Assembly: GCA_009886125.1 (NCBI GenBank)
Contig: VFJK01000016.1
Location: 25,241-89,240, forward strand
Origin: Geobacter sp.
GTDB lineage: Bacteria > Desulfobacterota > Desulfuromonadia > Geobacterales > DSM-12255
Length of the DNA stretch: 64,000 bases
Direction: 5' to 3'
The stretch's first letter is position 1; each line of letters starts with the position of its first letter. The translations under genes were made by a program, and so were the position numbers. The notes beneath the pieces are model-generated. The model made no database searches. It saw nothing but the letters and a program-made list of their open reading frames with translations, and was not told the DNA's origin. Positions 47,709-56,097 of this stretch are shown here, piece after piece.

Positions 47709-49532
47709 ATGCTTTCTGCATCCACCATTAAACATTTTCCTGCATCCCCGGGCGTCTACCTTATGAAGGATGACGCCGGAAAAGTCATTTATGTCGGCAA
47801 AGGGATAAATCTGAGGAAAAGGGTCACCTCCTACTTTACCCGATCCGGTGATTCACGCTATCAGATACGCTTTCTCATGAACAGGGTCAAGACCATCGAC
47901 TGGATTGTCACCGACACTGAAAAAGAAGCGCTGATACTCGAAAACAGCCTGATCAAGGAGCACCGACCCCGTTACAACATGAGCCTGCGTGATGACAAGA
48001 CGTATTTCTCGCTCAGGCTCGACCCGACTGAAGAGTTCCCTCGCTTCACCATCATAAGAAAAGTCCTGCGCGACGGCGCACGCTACTTCGGCCCCTACTC
48101 CTCGGCAACTGCAGCCCGTGACGTATTGAAAGAGCTCTGCAGATACTTCCCGCTCCGCCACTATCCACTCAGGAACTGCCGCCAGAGAAAACGCCCCTGC
48201 CTCTACTTTCAGCTCAAGCAGTGCTCGGCTCCCTGCTTCGGCAAGATCACCCCGCAGGAGTATGCAGGACTGGTCGAAGGAGCGACACTGTTTCTTTCCG
48301 GAAAAGACCGTGAGATCGTCCGGATCTACCGGGAGCGGATGACCGCCGCTGCAGAGCGGCAGGAGTATGAGGCGGCCGGTCGCTACAGGGACCTGATCAA
48401 ATCCATTGAAATGACCGTTGAAAAGCAGAAGGTAGCCTCTAGCGGAGGGGATTACGATGTGATAGGTGTCGTCTCTGCCGGTGACCATCTTCAGATCAGC
48501 ATTCTCTTTATTCGGAACGGTCTTCTGCTCGGGAGCAGGAGTTATTATCCGGAGTGGGAGTTCGAGCCTGAAGAGGGGGTCGCTTCATTTCTTGCGGAAT
48601 ATTACTCCGGAGAGGTAATCATACCAGACGGGATCCTGCTGTCGGTCCGTATTCCCGGTTCACAGGCACTCGCTGAACTTCTTACGGAAAAACGGGGCAA
48701 AAGGGTATCCATTATTCACCCGCAACGGGGATCAAAGCTGGAGCTGGTAAAAATGGCTGACAAAAATGCCGGGAATGCCGCTCAGGAACGCCAGAAGAGA
48801 GCAGAAGAGAGCGGCAGCATCCTGAACGAGCTGAAGGACCGTCTTCACCTTGCCGGTATTCCTCGCAGAATAGAGTGCTATGACATATCAAACATTCAGG
48901 GAAGAGATGCAGTCGGCAGCAGAGTCTCTTTTCTGGACGGAAAACCTCACAAACCGGGATACCGGCGCTACCGGATCAAAACCGTCGGGCAGTCGGATGA
49001 TTATGCGATGATGCGCGAAGTGCTTTTCCGGCGTTTTCAACCGGACAGGGCAATTGAAGAGAAGCCCGACCTTATCATCGTCGATGGCGGCATCGGCCAG
49101 CTCGGCATTCTTTCGGCCGTAATGGAGGAGTTGGGCGTGAATGGGATCGATCTGGCGGGTCTTGCCAAGAGCCGCATCAGTAGCGGGATGCATTCGAGCG
49201 TCATTGAAAGGAGCGATGAGAGGGTCTTTCTGCCCGGGAGAAAAAACCCGGTGACCCTGAGGCAGAATTCGGCGGCACTTCTCCTGCTTGCCCGGATAAG
49301 GGATGAAGCTCACCGCTTCGCTATCACCTATCACCGGAAATTGAGGAGCGAGAGTGCTCTTTCATCAGCTCTTGACAGCATAGGCGGTGTCGGGGTCGTT
49401 CTCAGAAAAAGGCTGCTGGAGAGGTTTGGCACTGTTCAGGGTATTAGGGATGCCTCTCCAGAAGCGCTCACTGAAGTCAAAGGGGTCAATCATGACCTCG
49501 CGGAAAGGATACAGCGCGGGCTGGGGAAGTGA
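47709..49532 (+). CDS. uvrC: Excinuclease ABC subunit C
   Basis: PGVYLMKDDAGKVIYVGKGINLRKRVTSYF, IECYDISNIQG, C-terminal HhH. Confidence 0.96.
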   Translation: MLSASTIKHFPASPGVYLMKDDAGKVIYVGKGINLRKRVTSYFTRSGDSRYQIRFLMNRVKTIDWIVTDTEKEALILENSLIKEHRPRYNMSLRDDKTYFSLRLDPTEEFPRFTIIRKVLRDGARYFGPYSSATAARDVLKELCRYFPLRHYPLRNCRQRKRPCLYFQLKQCSAPCFGKITPQEYAGLVEGATLFLSGKDREIVRIYRERMTAAAERQEYEAAGRYRDLIKSIEMTVEKQKVASSGGDYDVIGVVSAGDHLQISILFIRNGLLLGSRSYYPEWEFEPEEGVASFLAEYYSGEVIIPDGILLSVRIPGSQALAELLTEKRGKRVSIIHPQRGSKLELVKMADKNAGNAAQERQKRAEESGSILNELKDRLHLAGIPRRIECYDISNIQGRDAVGSRVSFLDGKPHKPGYRRYRIKTVGQSDDYAMMREVLFRRFQPDRAIEEKPDLIIVDGGIGQLGILSAVMEELGVNGIDLAGLAKSRISSGMHSSVIERSDERVFLPGRKNPVTLRQNSAALLLLARIRDEAHRFAITYHRKLRSESALSSALDSIGGVGVVLRKRLLERFGTVQGIRDASPEALTEVKGVNHDLAERIQRGLGK

Positions 49533-49534
49533 GT

Positions 49535-49660
49535 TATTCCGATTCCAGATCAAAGCCCCATCTTCGTTGGCCCGTCTTCGGCTCCTCAACGTACGGATTG
49601 TACGTCTCGTCGCCTCAATCCTCGCCGCCTTGATGGCATCTTTGATTTGAAATCGGTATT
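49535..49660. repeat. Imperfect palindromic repeat element filling the uvrC/MATE convergent gap
   Basis: TATTCCGATTCCAGATCAAAG ... CTTTGATTTGAAATCGGTATT, 17 of 21 positions paired. Confidence 0.55.
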
Positions 49661-51086
49661 ACAGCACCCCGCTGTGCAGATCCCGCTTGTGATATCTCCA
49701 GGCAAATGCCGCTGCACGAACCCACCAGTCGATCACAAACACCCCCCAGACGGCATACAGCGACAGATGCAGGACATCAGCAGCAATCCATGCCAGAAAC
49801 ACCCGCACCCCCCACATTGTCAGCAGGGTTGAAAGAAACACGTAAAAAGTATCTCCTGTCCCGCGCAGACTTCCTGCATAGACGAAAGAGAGTGCCAGGG
49901 GAATCTGCGCCAGAGCAACCAGCCTCAGGAAAACGCTCCCCTCTCTGATGACATCAGGATCCGAAGTGAAGAGCCCCAGAAGCGGCGCAGGGAACAGCAG
50001 GAAAATCGCTGCCATGACCCCCATGATCAGAAGCGCCAGCCGCATCGCTTCCCGATGACCTACCCGGGCCTGTCGATACTTGCGGGCCCCCAATGACTGC
50101 CCCATAAGCGTCGCCGCTGCAATCCCCATCCCTGCTCCGGGCATGAATGAAAGAGACTCGATCGAGAGCCCGACCTGATGGGCAGCATAGGCGACCGTAC
50201 CGTAGCCGAGGATGAATTTCGAGTAGAGAAGCTGCCCTGACTGCTGCGCAATCCGTTCAAGCGCAACCGGATAGCCGATCAGCCAGATCCGTTTCCAGAG
50301 CTCAAAATCAGGTCTGCCGAAGGTTATGCACCCTTTGCGCACTGACTGGACAAGCAGATAGAGAAACCCGACAGCTTCCGAAAGATTTATAGCGTACGCA
50401 GCCCCGATCACGCCGAGCTGCGGAAACCCGAATTTACCGTAGATCAGGGGCCAGGCAATGACAACATGGAGGAAATTGACGAGAAGGATCGCTTCCATCG
50501 GGGTTCGTGTATCCCCCCTGCCGTGAAGTATTCCCGAAAGGATATTCAGCCCGGCGGTAAACCCGAAATAAAGAAAGACAAGCCTGATATACCGGTCCGC
50601 ATACGCCATGACATCGGGGCCTGCACCCATAAAGTGCGCTACCCGGCTGCCAAAACCGGCCCCGCAAAGGGTTGCCGCAGCAATCATGGCAAGACAGGTA
50701 AGCAGTGCGGCAAAAGCCGCCTTGCGGGCATCCTGCTGCCTGCCGCCACCCCATAGATGCGCTATGACAACGGTGGTGCCGGTCGAAAGCCCCCAGAACA
50801 CGGTCATAGCCATAAAAACGAGGAACTGCCCGATCCCGACAGCAGCGATGGCCGCAGCACCGAGACCGCCGACCATGAAGATATCGATAATCGAGACCAG
50901 TCTTTGGAAGAGTGCCGACAGAAGTACCGGCAGAGAGAGTTTGACAACCCTGCGGCGGATCGAGACCCGCTTGGCAGGGTTGTCAAGGAGAGAGTGATGG
51001 AGGAATCTGAGTATTCTCTTCAAGTTGGGGACTGCTTTCTTGTGGTCAGTTCTGGATTTCCAGTTCCTCTGCCATGCCGAGGACAA
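49659..51086 (-). CDS. MATE-family efflux transporter
   Basis: LSLPVLLSALFQRLVSIIDIFMVGGLGAAAIAAVG and 12 TM pattern. Confidence 0.93.
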   Translation of the reverse strand: MSSAWQRNWKSRTDHKKAVPNLKRILRFLHHSLLDNPAKRVSIRRRVVKLSLPVLLSALFQRLVSIIDIFMVGGLGAAAIAAVGIGQFLVFMAMTVFWGLSTGTTVVIAHLWGGGRQQDARKAAFAALLTCLAMIAAATLCGAGFGSRVAHFMGAGPDVMAYADRYIRLVFLYFGFTAGLNILSGILHGRGDTRTPMEAILLVNFLHVVIAWPLIYGKFGFPQLGVIGAAYAINLSEAVGFLYLLVQSVRKGCITFGRPDFELWKRIWLIGYPVALERIAQQSGQLLYSKFILGYGTVAYAAHQVGLSIESLSFMPGAGMGIAAATLMGQSLGARKYRQARVGHREAMRLALLIMGVMAAIFLLFPAPLLGLFTSDPDVIREGSVFLRLVALAQIPLALSFVYAGSLRGTGDTFYVFLSTLLTMWGVRVFLAWIAADVLHLSLYAVWGVFVIDWWVRAAAFAWRYHKRDLHSGVL

Positions 51087-51303
51087 AGTTTTTCGCTCTT
51101 CCCATGGGGGCGATCATCCCGTAGGCAAGAGCCTCTTTCAATTCAGCTTCGGTTGCACCGGCTTCCTTCGCACCTGCGAAGTGTTTTTTCAGTCAGGTGG
51201 GGCAGCCGACTGCCACTGCACAGCCGACCCTGATAAGCTCCCTGGTGCGTGCATCCAGAACCTCTTCATACTCGAAATCAAGAATCTTCTTGCGTATTTT
51301 CAT
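51046..51303 (-). CDS. Selenoprotein, AhpD/carboxymuconolactone decarboxylase-like (CxxU), in-frame UGA at 51193-51195
   Basis: MKIRKKILDFEYEEVLDARTRELIRVGCAVAVGCPT-U-LKKHFAGAKEAGATEAELKEALAYGMIAPMGRAKNFVLGMAEELEIQN; GGGGGAG RBS; hairpin CUUCGC-AGGU-GCGAAG 11 nt after the UGA. Confidence 0.88.
51166..51181 (-). promoter_or_regulatory. Putative bacterial SECIS hairpin
   Basis: On the minus strand, perfect 6-bp stem CUUCGC/GCGAAG with loop AGGU; loop begins after 17 nt downstream of UGA. Confidence 0.75.
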
Positions 51304-51393
51304 GACTCCCCCTTTTAAGGCCTGTAAAGCTGATAGTTTTAAATAATCTACTACAGGCTGTTTTCAAATGGAATATTTTAGAATTGAATCCAT

Positions 51394-51542
51394 GACGAAG
51401 AGAGCCGTATCGAACGGAAACAGCCGGAGCACATGGCCAGATGTGGCCACAATCGACAGAGATGCATATCGCAGTCGCTGTTGAACAAGCCGTCGTCGCC
51501 GCAGAAGCGGAGGTGTTGCCGTGAGAGACGGCTCTCTTCGTC
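51394..51542. ncRNA. Candidate structured ncRNA
   Basis: Perfect 15-bp inverted repeat GACGAAGAGAGCCGT...ACGGCTCTCTTCGTC enclosing ~119 nt with inner hairpins; no convincing CDS. Confidence 0.5.
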
Positions 51543-51610
51543 ACATGTGCATATTACACTCATGACAAACAGAGCAGCTGCATGATATATTTCCTCCCCG
51601 GAGAGTTATC

Positions 51611-52090
51611 ATGAAAGATAATGTGTACTGGATGAAAACAGCCCTGAATCTGGCCCGCAAGGCGGAATCGATCGGAGAGGTCCCGATTGGCGCTCTGATC
51701 GTAAAAGACGGTATGATAATCGGCAGAGGGTTCAATCAGCGTGAATCCAGAAACGATCCGTCGGCACATGCCGAAATGATCGCAATCCGCCAGGCAGCTC
51801 GAAAATTGAATGCCTGGAGACTGACCGGTACGACTCTCTATGTCACCCTTGAACCGTGCCCGATGTGTATGGGAGCCATACTACTCGCACGGGTGGACCG
51901 CCTGGTTTTCGGCTGCCCCGATCCCAAGGCCGGCGCTGCCGGGTCTCTTTACAACCTGGCGGATGACACCCGTTTCAACCATCGCGTAGAGCTTGCTAGC
52001 GGGATAATGAGCGCCGAGTGCTCGGAAATATTAAGCAGCTTTTTCCGCAAGCTGAGAAGTGCTAAAAAGGCGCTGCGGGAGAGTGCCTGA
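51611..52090 (+). CDS. tadA: tRNA-specific adenosine deaminase
   Basis: HAEMIAIRQAARKLNAWRL, PCPMCMGAILLARV. Confidence 0.94.
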   Translation: MKDNVYWMKTALNLARKAESIGEVPIGALIVKDGMIIGRGFNQRESRNDPSAHAEMIAIRQAARKLNAWRLTGTTLYVTLEPCPMCMGAILLARVDRLVFGCPDPKAGAAGSLYNLADDTRFNHRVELASGIMSAECSEILSSFFRKLRSAKKALRESA

Positions 52091-52225
52091 GCCGCCGGAC
52101 TCCTGGCATCATCCTCATTGACTCTGCCTGCCGGCCGTTATAATGTACGTTTGATTTCATATAGTTAAGCAAGAAACTGGATCGAAGTCTGGCCGTTGAC
52201 AACAGAACCTTCAGCTGGAGCAAAT

Positions 52226-53548
52226 ATGAATACCGCTGTTGAAAAGGAATCAGGAACGCGCGTTCTGATCGTAGATGATGATACAGATTTCAGGCACGAG
52301 CTCAGGCGGATGCTGATCGCCAACGGTGTAGCTGAGGTCGAGACAGCGGACAACGGAGTAGCTGCCCTGGAGCAACTGGAACTGGGAGACATATCAGTTC
52401 TGCTGCTTGATATGGTCATGCCCGGGATCTCAGGTACGGAACTGCTCGGGATCATGGTGCAGCGCTATCCGGAAATCCCGGTCATCATGATAACCGCTGT
52501 CAACGACATCAAGTCGGTTGTCAACTGCATAAAACTTGGAGCCTACGACTACCTGACCAAACCGCTTGATGCCGGACGACTCTTTGCTACCGTAACCAAA
52601 GCGCTCAGTTTCAGTGAACTGAGCAGTCAGAATCGGCAGCTCAAGAAATATCTCCTTGGCGGGCCGCTGGTCAGACCGGAAATCTTTGCCAATATTATTA
52701 CCGTCAACAAAAATCTGAAATCGATCTTCAAGCTGGTAGAAGCCATAGCAACGACGCAACATCCGGTACTGATCACCGGTGAGACCGGGGTAGGCAAGGA
52801 GCTGCTGGCCCGGACCGTCCATGATGCCAGTGGCGTCTGCGGATGCTTTGTACCGGTAAATCTGGCAGGCCTTGATGATGCCATGTTTTCAGATACTCTT
52901 TTCGGTCACAAGAAGGGGGCATATACCGGCGCCGGTGAAGCACGGGAAGGGCTGATTGCCAAAGCCGGAGGAGGGACCCTCTTTCTTGACGAGATCGGCG
53001 ATCTGAGCGCAGAATCACAGAAAATGCTGCTTCGACTGCTTCAGGAGAAAGAGTATTACCGGCTCGGCTCGGATATCCTTTACAAGAGCAGTGCCAGGAT
53101 CGTAGCAGCCTCCAACAGGGATCTCAGCGCCATGATTGCTTCAGGCGCCTTCCGTCATGACCTGTATCACCGGCTCACGATCCACAGGATCCATATCCCG
53201 CCGCTGCGGGAACGTCGTGAAGATATCCCTCTCCTGGCACAACACTTTGCGCGGGAGACTTCGATCACTCTTGGCAAAAAAGCGCCCTCGTTGTCGGTGG
53301 ATCTTGTCACGGCTCTGAGCAGATATGATTTTCCCGGTAATGTGCGGGAGCTGATGAACCTGATAAACAATGCTGTTGCCTGTAATTCGGCAGAACTGCT
53401 TACCCTGAAGTTTTTCCCGGACCTGCAGCCGACCGGTGATCGGAACCGGGGGGTGATCAGGGCTTCAGGTGACCGTTCATTCACCCTGCAGGCTTATTTT
53501 GAAACCTTCCCGACCCTTGACGAAGTTGAATTGCTGTTTGTTCAGTAG
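52226..53548 (+). CDS. NtrC-type sigma54 response regulator lacking C-terminal HTH (amber stop)
   Basis: REC LIVDDDTDF, GETGVGKELLA, GAYTGAGEAREG, ends at TAG 53546-53548 just before in-frame Fis-like HTH. Confidence 0.9.
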   Translation: MNTAVEKESGTRVLIVDDDTDFRHELRRMLIANGVAEVETADNGVAALEQLELGDISVLLLDMVMPGISGTELLGIMVQRYPEIPVIMITAVNDIKSVVNCIKLGAYDYLTKPLDAGRLFATVTKALSFSELSSQNRQLKKYLLGGPLVRPEIFANIITVNKNLKSIFKLVEAIATTQHPVLITGETGVGKELLARTVHDASGVCGCFVPVNLAGLDDAMFSDTLFGHKKGAYTGAGEAREGLIAKAGGGTLFLDEIGDLSAESQKMLLRLLQEKEYYRLGSDILYKSSARIVAASNRDLSAMIASGAFRHDLYHRLTIHRIHIPPLRERREDIPLLAQHFARETSITLGKKAPSLSVDLVTALSRYDFPGNVRELMNLINNAVACNSAELLTLKFFPDLQPTGDRNRGVIRASGDRSFTLQAYFETFPTLDEVELLFVQ

Positions 53549-53551
53549 GCT

Positions 53552-53665
53552 ATGAAAAAAAGCGAGGGGAGTAAAGCAATTGCTGCAGAGCTGCTGGGCA
53601 TCACCCGTCCGACACTAAACAGGAAACTTTCTCTTTCGGTGACGGATAAATCGGCAGATGAATAG
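53552..53665 (+). CDS. Detached Fis-type HTH segment of the upstream regulator
   Basis: MKKSEGSKAIAAELLGITRPTLNRKLSLSVTDKSADE, same frame as the upstream ORF. Confidence 0.6.
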   Translation: MKKSEGSKAIAAELLGITRPTLNRKLSLSVTDKSADE

Positions 53666-55214
53666 AGACGGTACTCCCTACCCCTAACCTGGAGGTGAAC
53701 TCCAGCCTCCCCTTATGCTCCTTGATGATGAAGTCCGAGATGTAGAGACCGAGACCGCTCCCCCCCTCGTTGATCCTGGTTGAGAAAAAAGGTTCACATA
53801 GATACTGGATCTGTTCGGGAGGGATCCCTTGACCTTCGTCGCGTACGGAGAGGGTCACCTCGTTACTGTGCCTCTGACGTGATGTGGCAAGGGTCACCCT
53901 TCTGCTCCCATGCGGCGGAAGCGACTGGATTGCGTTGAGCAGCAGATTGGTAACCACCTGTTCGAGCTGAAACGGATTCCCGGAGATAAGCGGCAGATCG
54001 GGATCCAGCTCTGTGGCAATATTGATATCAGACTGCTTGCCGTGGGAGCGGACAATGACAAGTGCACTGCTGGCAACCCTGTTCAGGTCAAGATCATCAC
54101 GCTGCACTTCCCTGTCTCCCAGAATGTAGTTCCTGAGGTTCTGGACAACCCGTTCGATCCTGATGCTGCTTCTGGAGATGCTGTCAATCGCCCGGGAGAC
54201 CTCATCCTTCGCCGTGCTGAACGGCATGCCGCCCAGGCTGAAATCACCTTCGCTCCGGGAGGTTTCCGTGAGCAGGGGGAGTGCATCCAGCCAGATCTGT
54301 CCCAGATACTCACTTGCCAGTCTGATACTCCCGTTCGGATTGTTGATTTCGTGAGCCATTCCGGAGACAAGGAGACCGAGTGAGGTCATCCGGTTGGTCT
54401 GGATCAGCTTGGCCATATATTTTGTCTTTTCTTCGTCAATCTCCAGCCGCAGGCTTTTGACAAGTTCGGTCTGCAACCGGTGGTTTTCTTCCTCCCGATG
54501 CTGAAGCGCCTCTGCCAGTTTGTTGATAGATTCGGCAGCCTGCCCCGTTTCGTCGCTGGTTATTACCTTGATCCTGCTTGAAAGATCACCGGATTCGATT
54601 TTTTTAACACCTTCCAGGAGAAGACTGAGAGTTCCGGTCATCTTCCTGAGGATCAGAAAACAGACCGTCGAGACGGTCAGCCAGAAGGTCAAGGAGATCA
54701 GGATCGCCACCTTGACAAAATGACGCAGCTGTTCGCTGGCAGGAAGTCTGTTCAATTCCAGCTCGACAGTCCCTATCGATTCACTCCGGGCACTACCTTC
54801 CCCGAGTAGTTGTGACTCAGGCGAAAAACTGCTGTTGCCGGATATGACCGGTTCGGTAATAGTCAGCGGGGATTTTTCCTTGTGAAGAGGACTCCGGCTG
54901 ATCTCTGCAACAAGCTTACCGTTGGCGCTTCGCACTCTGATAGCGGCTACACTTCGGTATTCCATAAGCTCTGAGGTCTGCCTCGCCACCTCCTCGCTGT
55001 TATCCGCGTAAAGCGGCAGCTGTATATCCTTAGCCAGGAAGTTTGCGAGCAGATGCCCTTCCTGCTGCAGCTCGTACAGGTTGGTATTGCGTTCAAAAAT
55101 AATGATAAATGATGTCAGGAGAGTAGCGATAATCGCTGTCAGGATGGTCAGGGCAAGGAAAAGCCGGAAACGGAAACTGTTGTTATACTTCGTTGTCAAA
55201 CGTTTTACTGGCAT
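53601..55214 (-). CDS. Sensor histidine kinase
   Basis: HAMP region, GMAHEINNPNGSI H-box, GSGLGLYISDFII G-box. Confidence 0.92.
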   Translation of the reverse strand: MPVKRLTTKYNNSFRFRLFLALTILTAIIATLLTSFIIIFERNTNLYELQQEGHLLANFLAKDIQLPLYADNSEEVARQTSELMEYRSVAAIRVRSANGKLVAEISRSPLHKEKSPLTITEPVISGNSSFSPESQLLGEGSARSESIGTVELELNRLPASEQLRHFVKVAILISLTFWLTVSTVCFLILRKMTGTLSLLLEGVKKIESGDLSSRIKVITSDETGQAAESINKLAEALQHREEENHRLQTELVKSLRLEIDEEKTKYMAKLIQTNRMTSLGLLVSGMAHEINNPNGSIRLASEYLGQIWLDALPLLTETSRSEGDFSLGGMPFSTAKDEVSRAIDSISRSSIRIERVVQNLRNYILGDREVQRDDLDLNRVASSALVIVRSHGKQSDINIATELDPDLPLISGNPFQLEQVVTNLLLNAIQSLPPHGSRRVTLATSRQRHSNEVTLSVRDEGQGIPPEQIQYLCEPFFSTRINEGGSGLGLYISDFIIKEHKGRLEFTSRLGVGSTVSIHLPIYPSPKEKVSCLVSDG

Positions 55215-55218
55215 GAGT

Positions 55219-56097
55219 TCACTCGCGCTTGGGGAAGAGCTGCTCCAACCCGGAAAGTTTTATCTCAAGCCTTGCAGCGACATTTTCGTTGGCAAAGAGC
55301 AGCACTTCACGGACGTCAACATAAGGCAGTTCTGTTGCCGGCGTTCCTGAGCGCAGCTTTTCGATCATTGAGCAGCTCTGCTCTGACATCATCTTTCGTG
55401 ACACTTCGAGCACCGCCAACGCACCTTTTGCCAGATACCCCCTGGCAAAACTGATTATTGGCAGATTCTGCTTCTGGGCAAAAAGGAACCAGGCATCGAC
55501 ATTTTCCGCGGAGACAGCAGTACTGTCAGGCAGCATCCAGATCCCGTCGATCGTTGACTGTTTCAGCTTTTCAAGAGCAGACGGCACTTCACGCGGGGAG
55601 CGTACCTTGATGGAGACCAGTTCGATGCCGAAACCACCGGCGGCCTCCCTGGCCCGTTTCATATAGGCTTTGCTCTGCTTCGGGTCGTAAAGCATGCCGA
55701 TCCGCTTCAGCTGTAGCTTTCTGAACAGTTTGAGGTAGTTTTCCGGGGTAGCGAACATGGTCACACCGGCAATATTATCCCAGGAGGAAGTTTCATCGCT
55801 ATTGAGCGCCATCGTGTAGACAACCGGTGTCCGGCGAAGCTTTTTCGCCTCCTTCAATGCCTGATCACCGACAGCAATCACCATTCGTGGCCGCTCTTCG
55901 CGGACTATCCTGGCAAGATCGAACTCGTCGTAGTCACTCATCACCAGAGGCTCGCTTTCCCTGGCGCAGCCATTCTGGATAAGCCGCACCGCCTGGTCAT
56001 AGGCCGGCCGGCGCTGGCTCTGGATGATCAGCAGCTCGGCAGCGCTTGCCGGCAGGGCCAGGAGAAGGGCCAGTATGGAGAAAAGGAGTGCTCTCAA
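55219..56097 (-). CDS. ABC-type periplasmic substrate-binding-like protein
   Basis: Signal peptide; ABC_sub_bind-like PVVYTMALNSDE, IGMLYDPKQS. Confidence 0.75.
   Translation of the reverse strand: MRALLFSILALLLALPASAAELLIIQSQRRPAYDQAVRLIQNGCARESEPLVMSDYDEFDLARIVREERPRMVIAVGDQALKEAKKLRRTPVVYTMALNSDETSSWDNIAGVTMFATPENYLKLFRKLQLKRIGMLYDPKQSKAYMKRAREAAGGFGIELVSIKVRSPREVPSALEKLKQSTIDGIWMLPDSTAVSAENVDAWFLFAQKQNLPIISFARGYLAKGALAVLEVSRKMMSEQSCSMIEKLRSGTPATELPYVDVREVLLFANENVAARLEIKLSGLEQLFPKRE

Noticed and set aside
51025-51318. 97-aa plus ORF reported in the track
   Set aside because: Antisense to the UGA-containing selenoprotein CDS, which has better coding logic, RBS and family motifs.
51378-51563. 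Small minus ORFs (Cys-rich) over 51278-51563
   Set aside because: Overlap the 15-bp inverted-repeat structured region; no family motif or convincing RBS.
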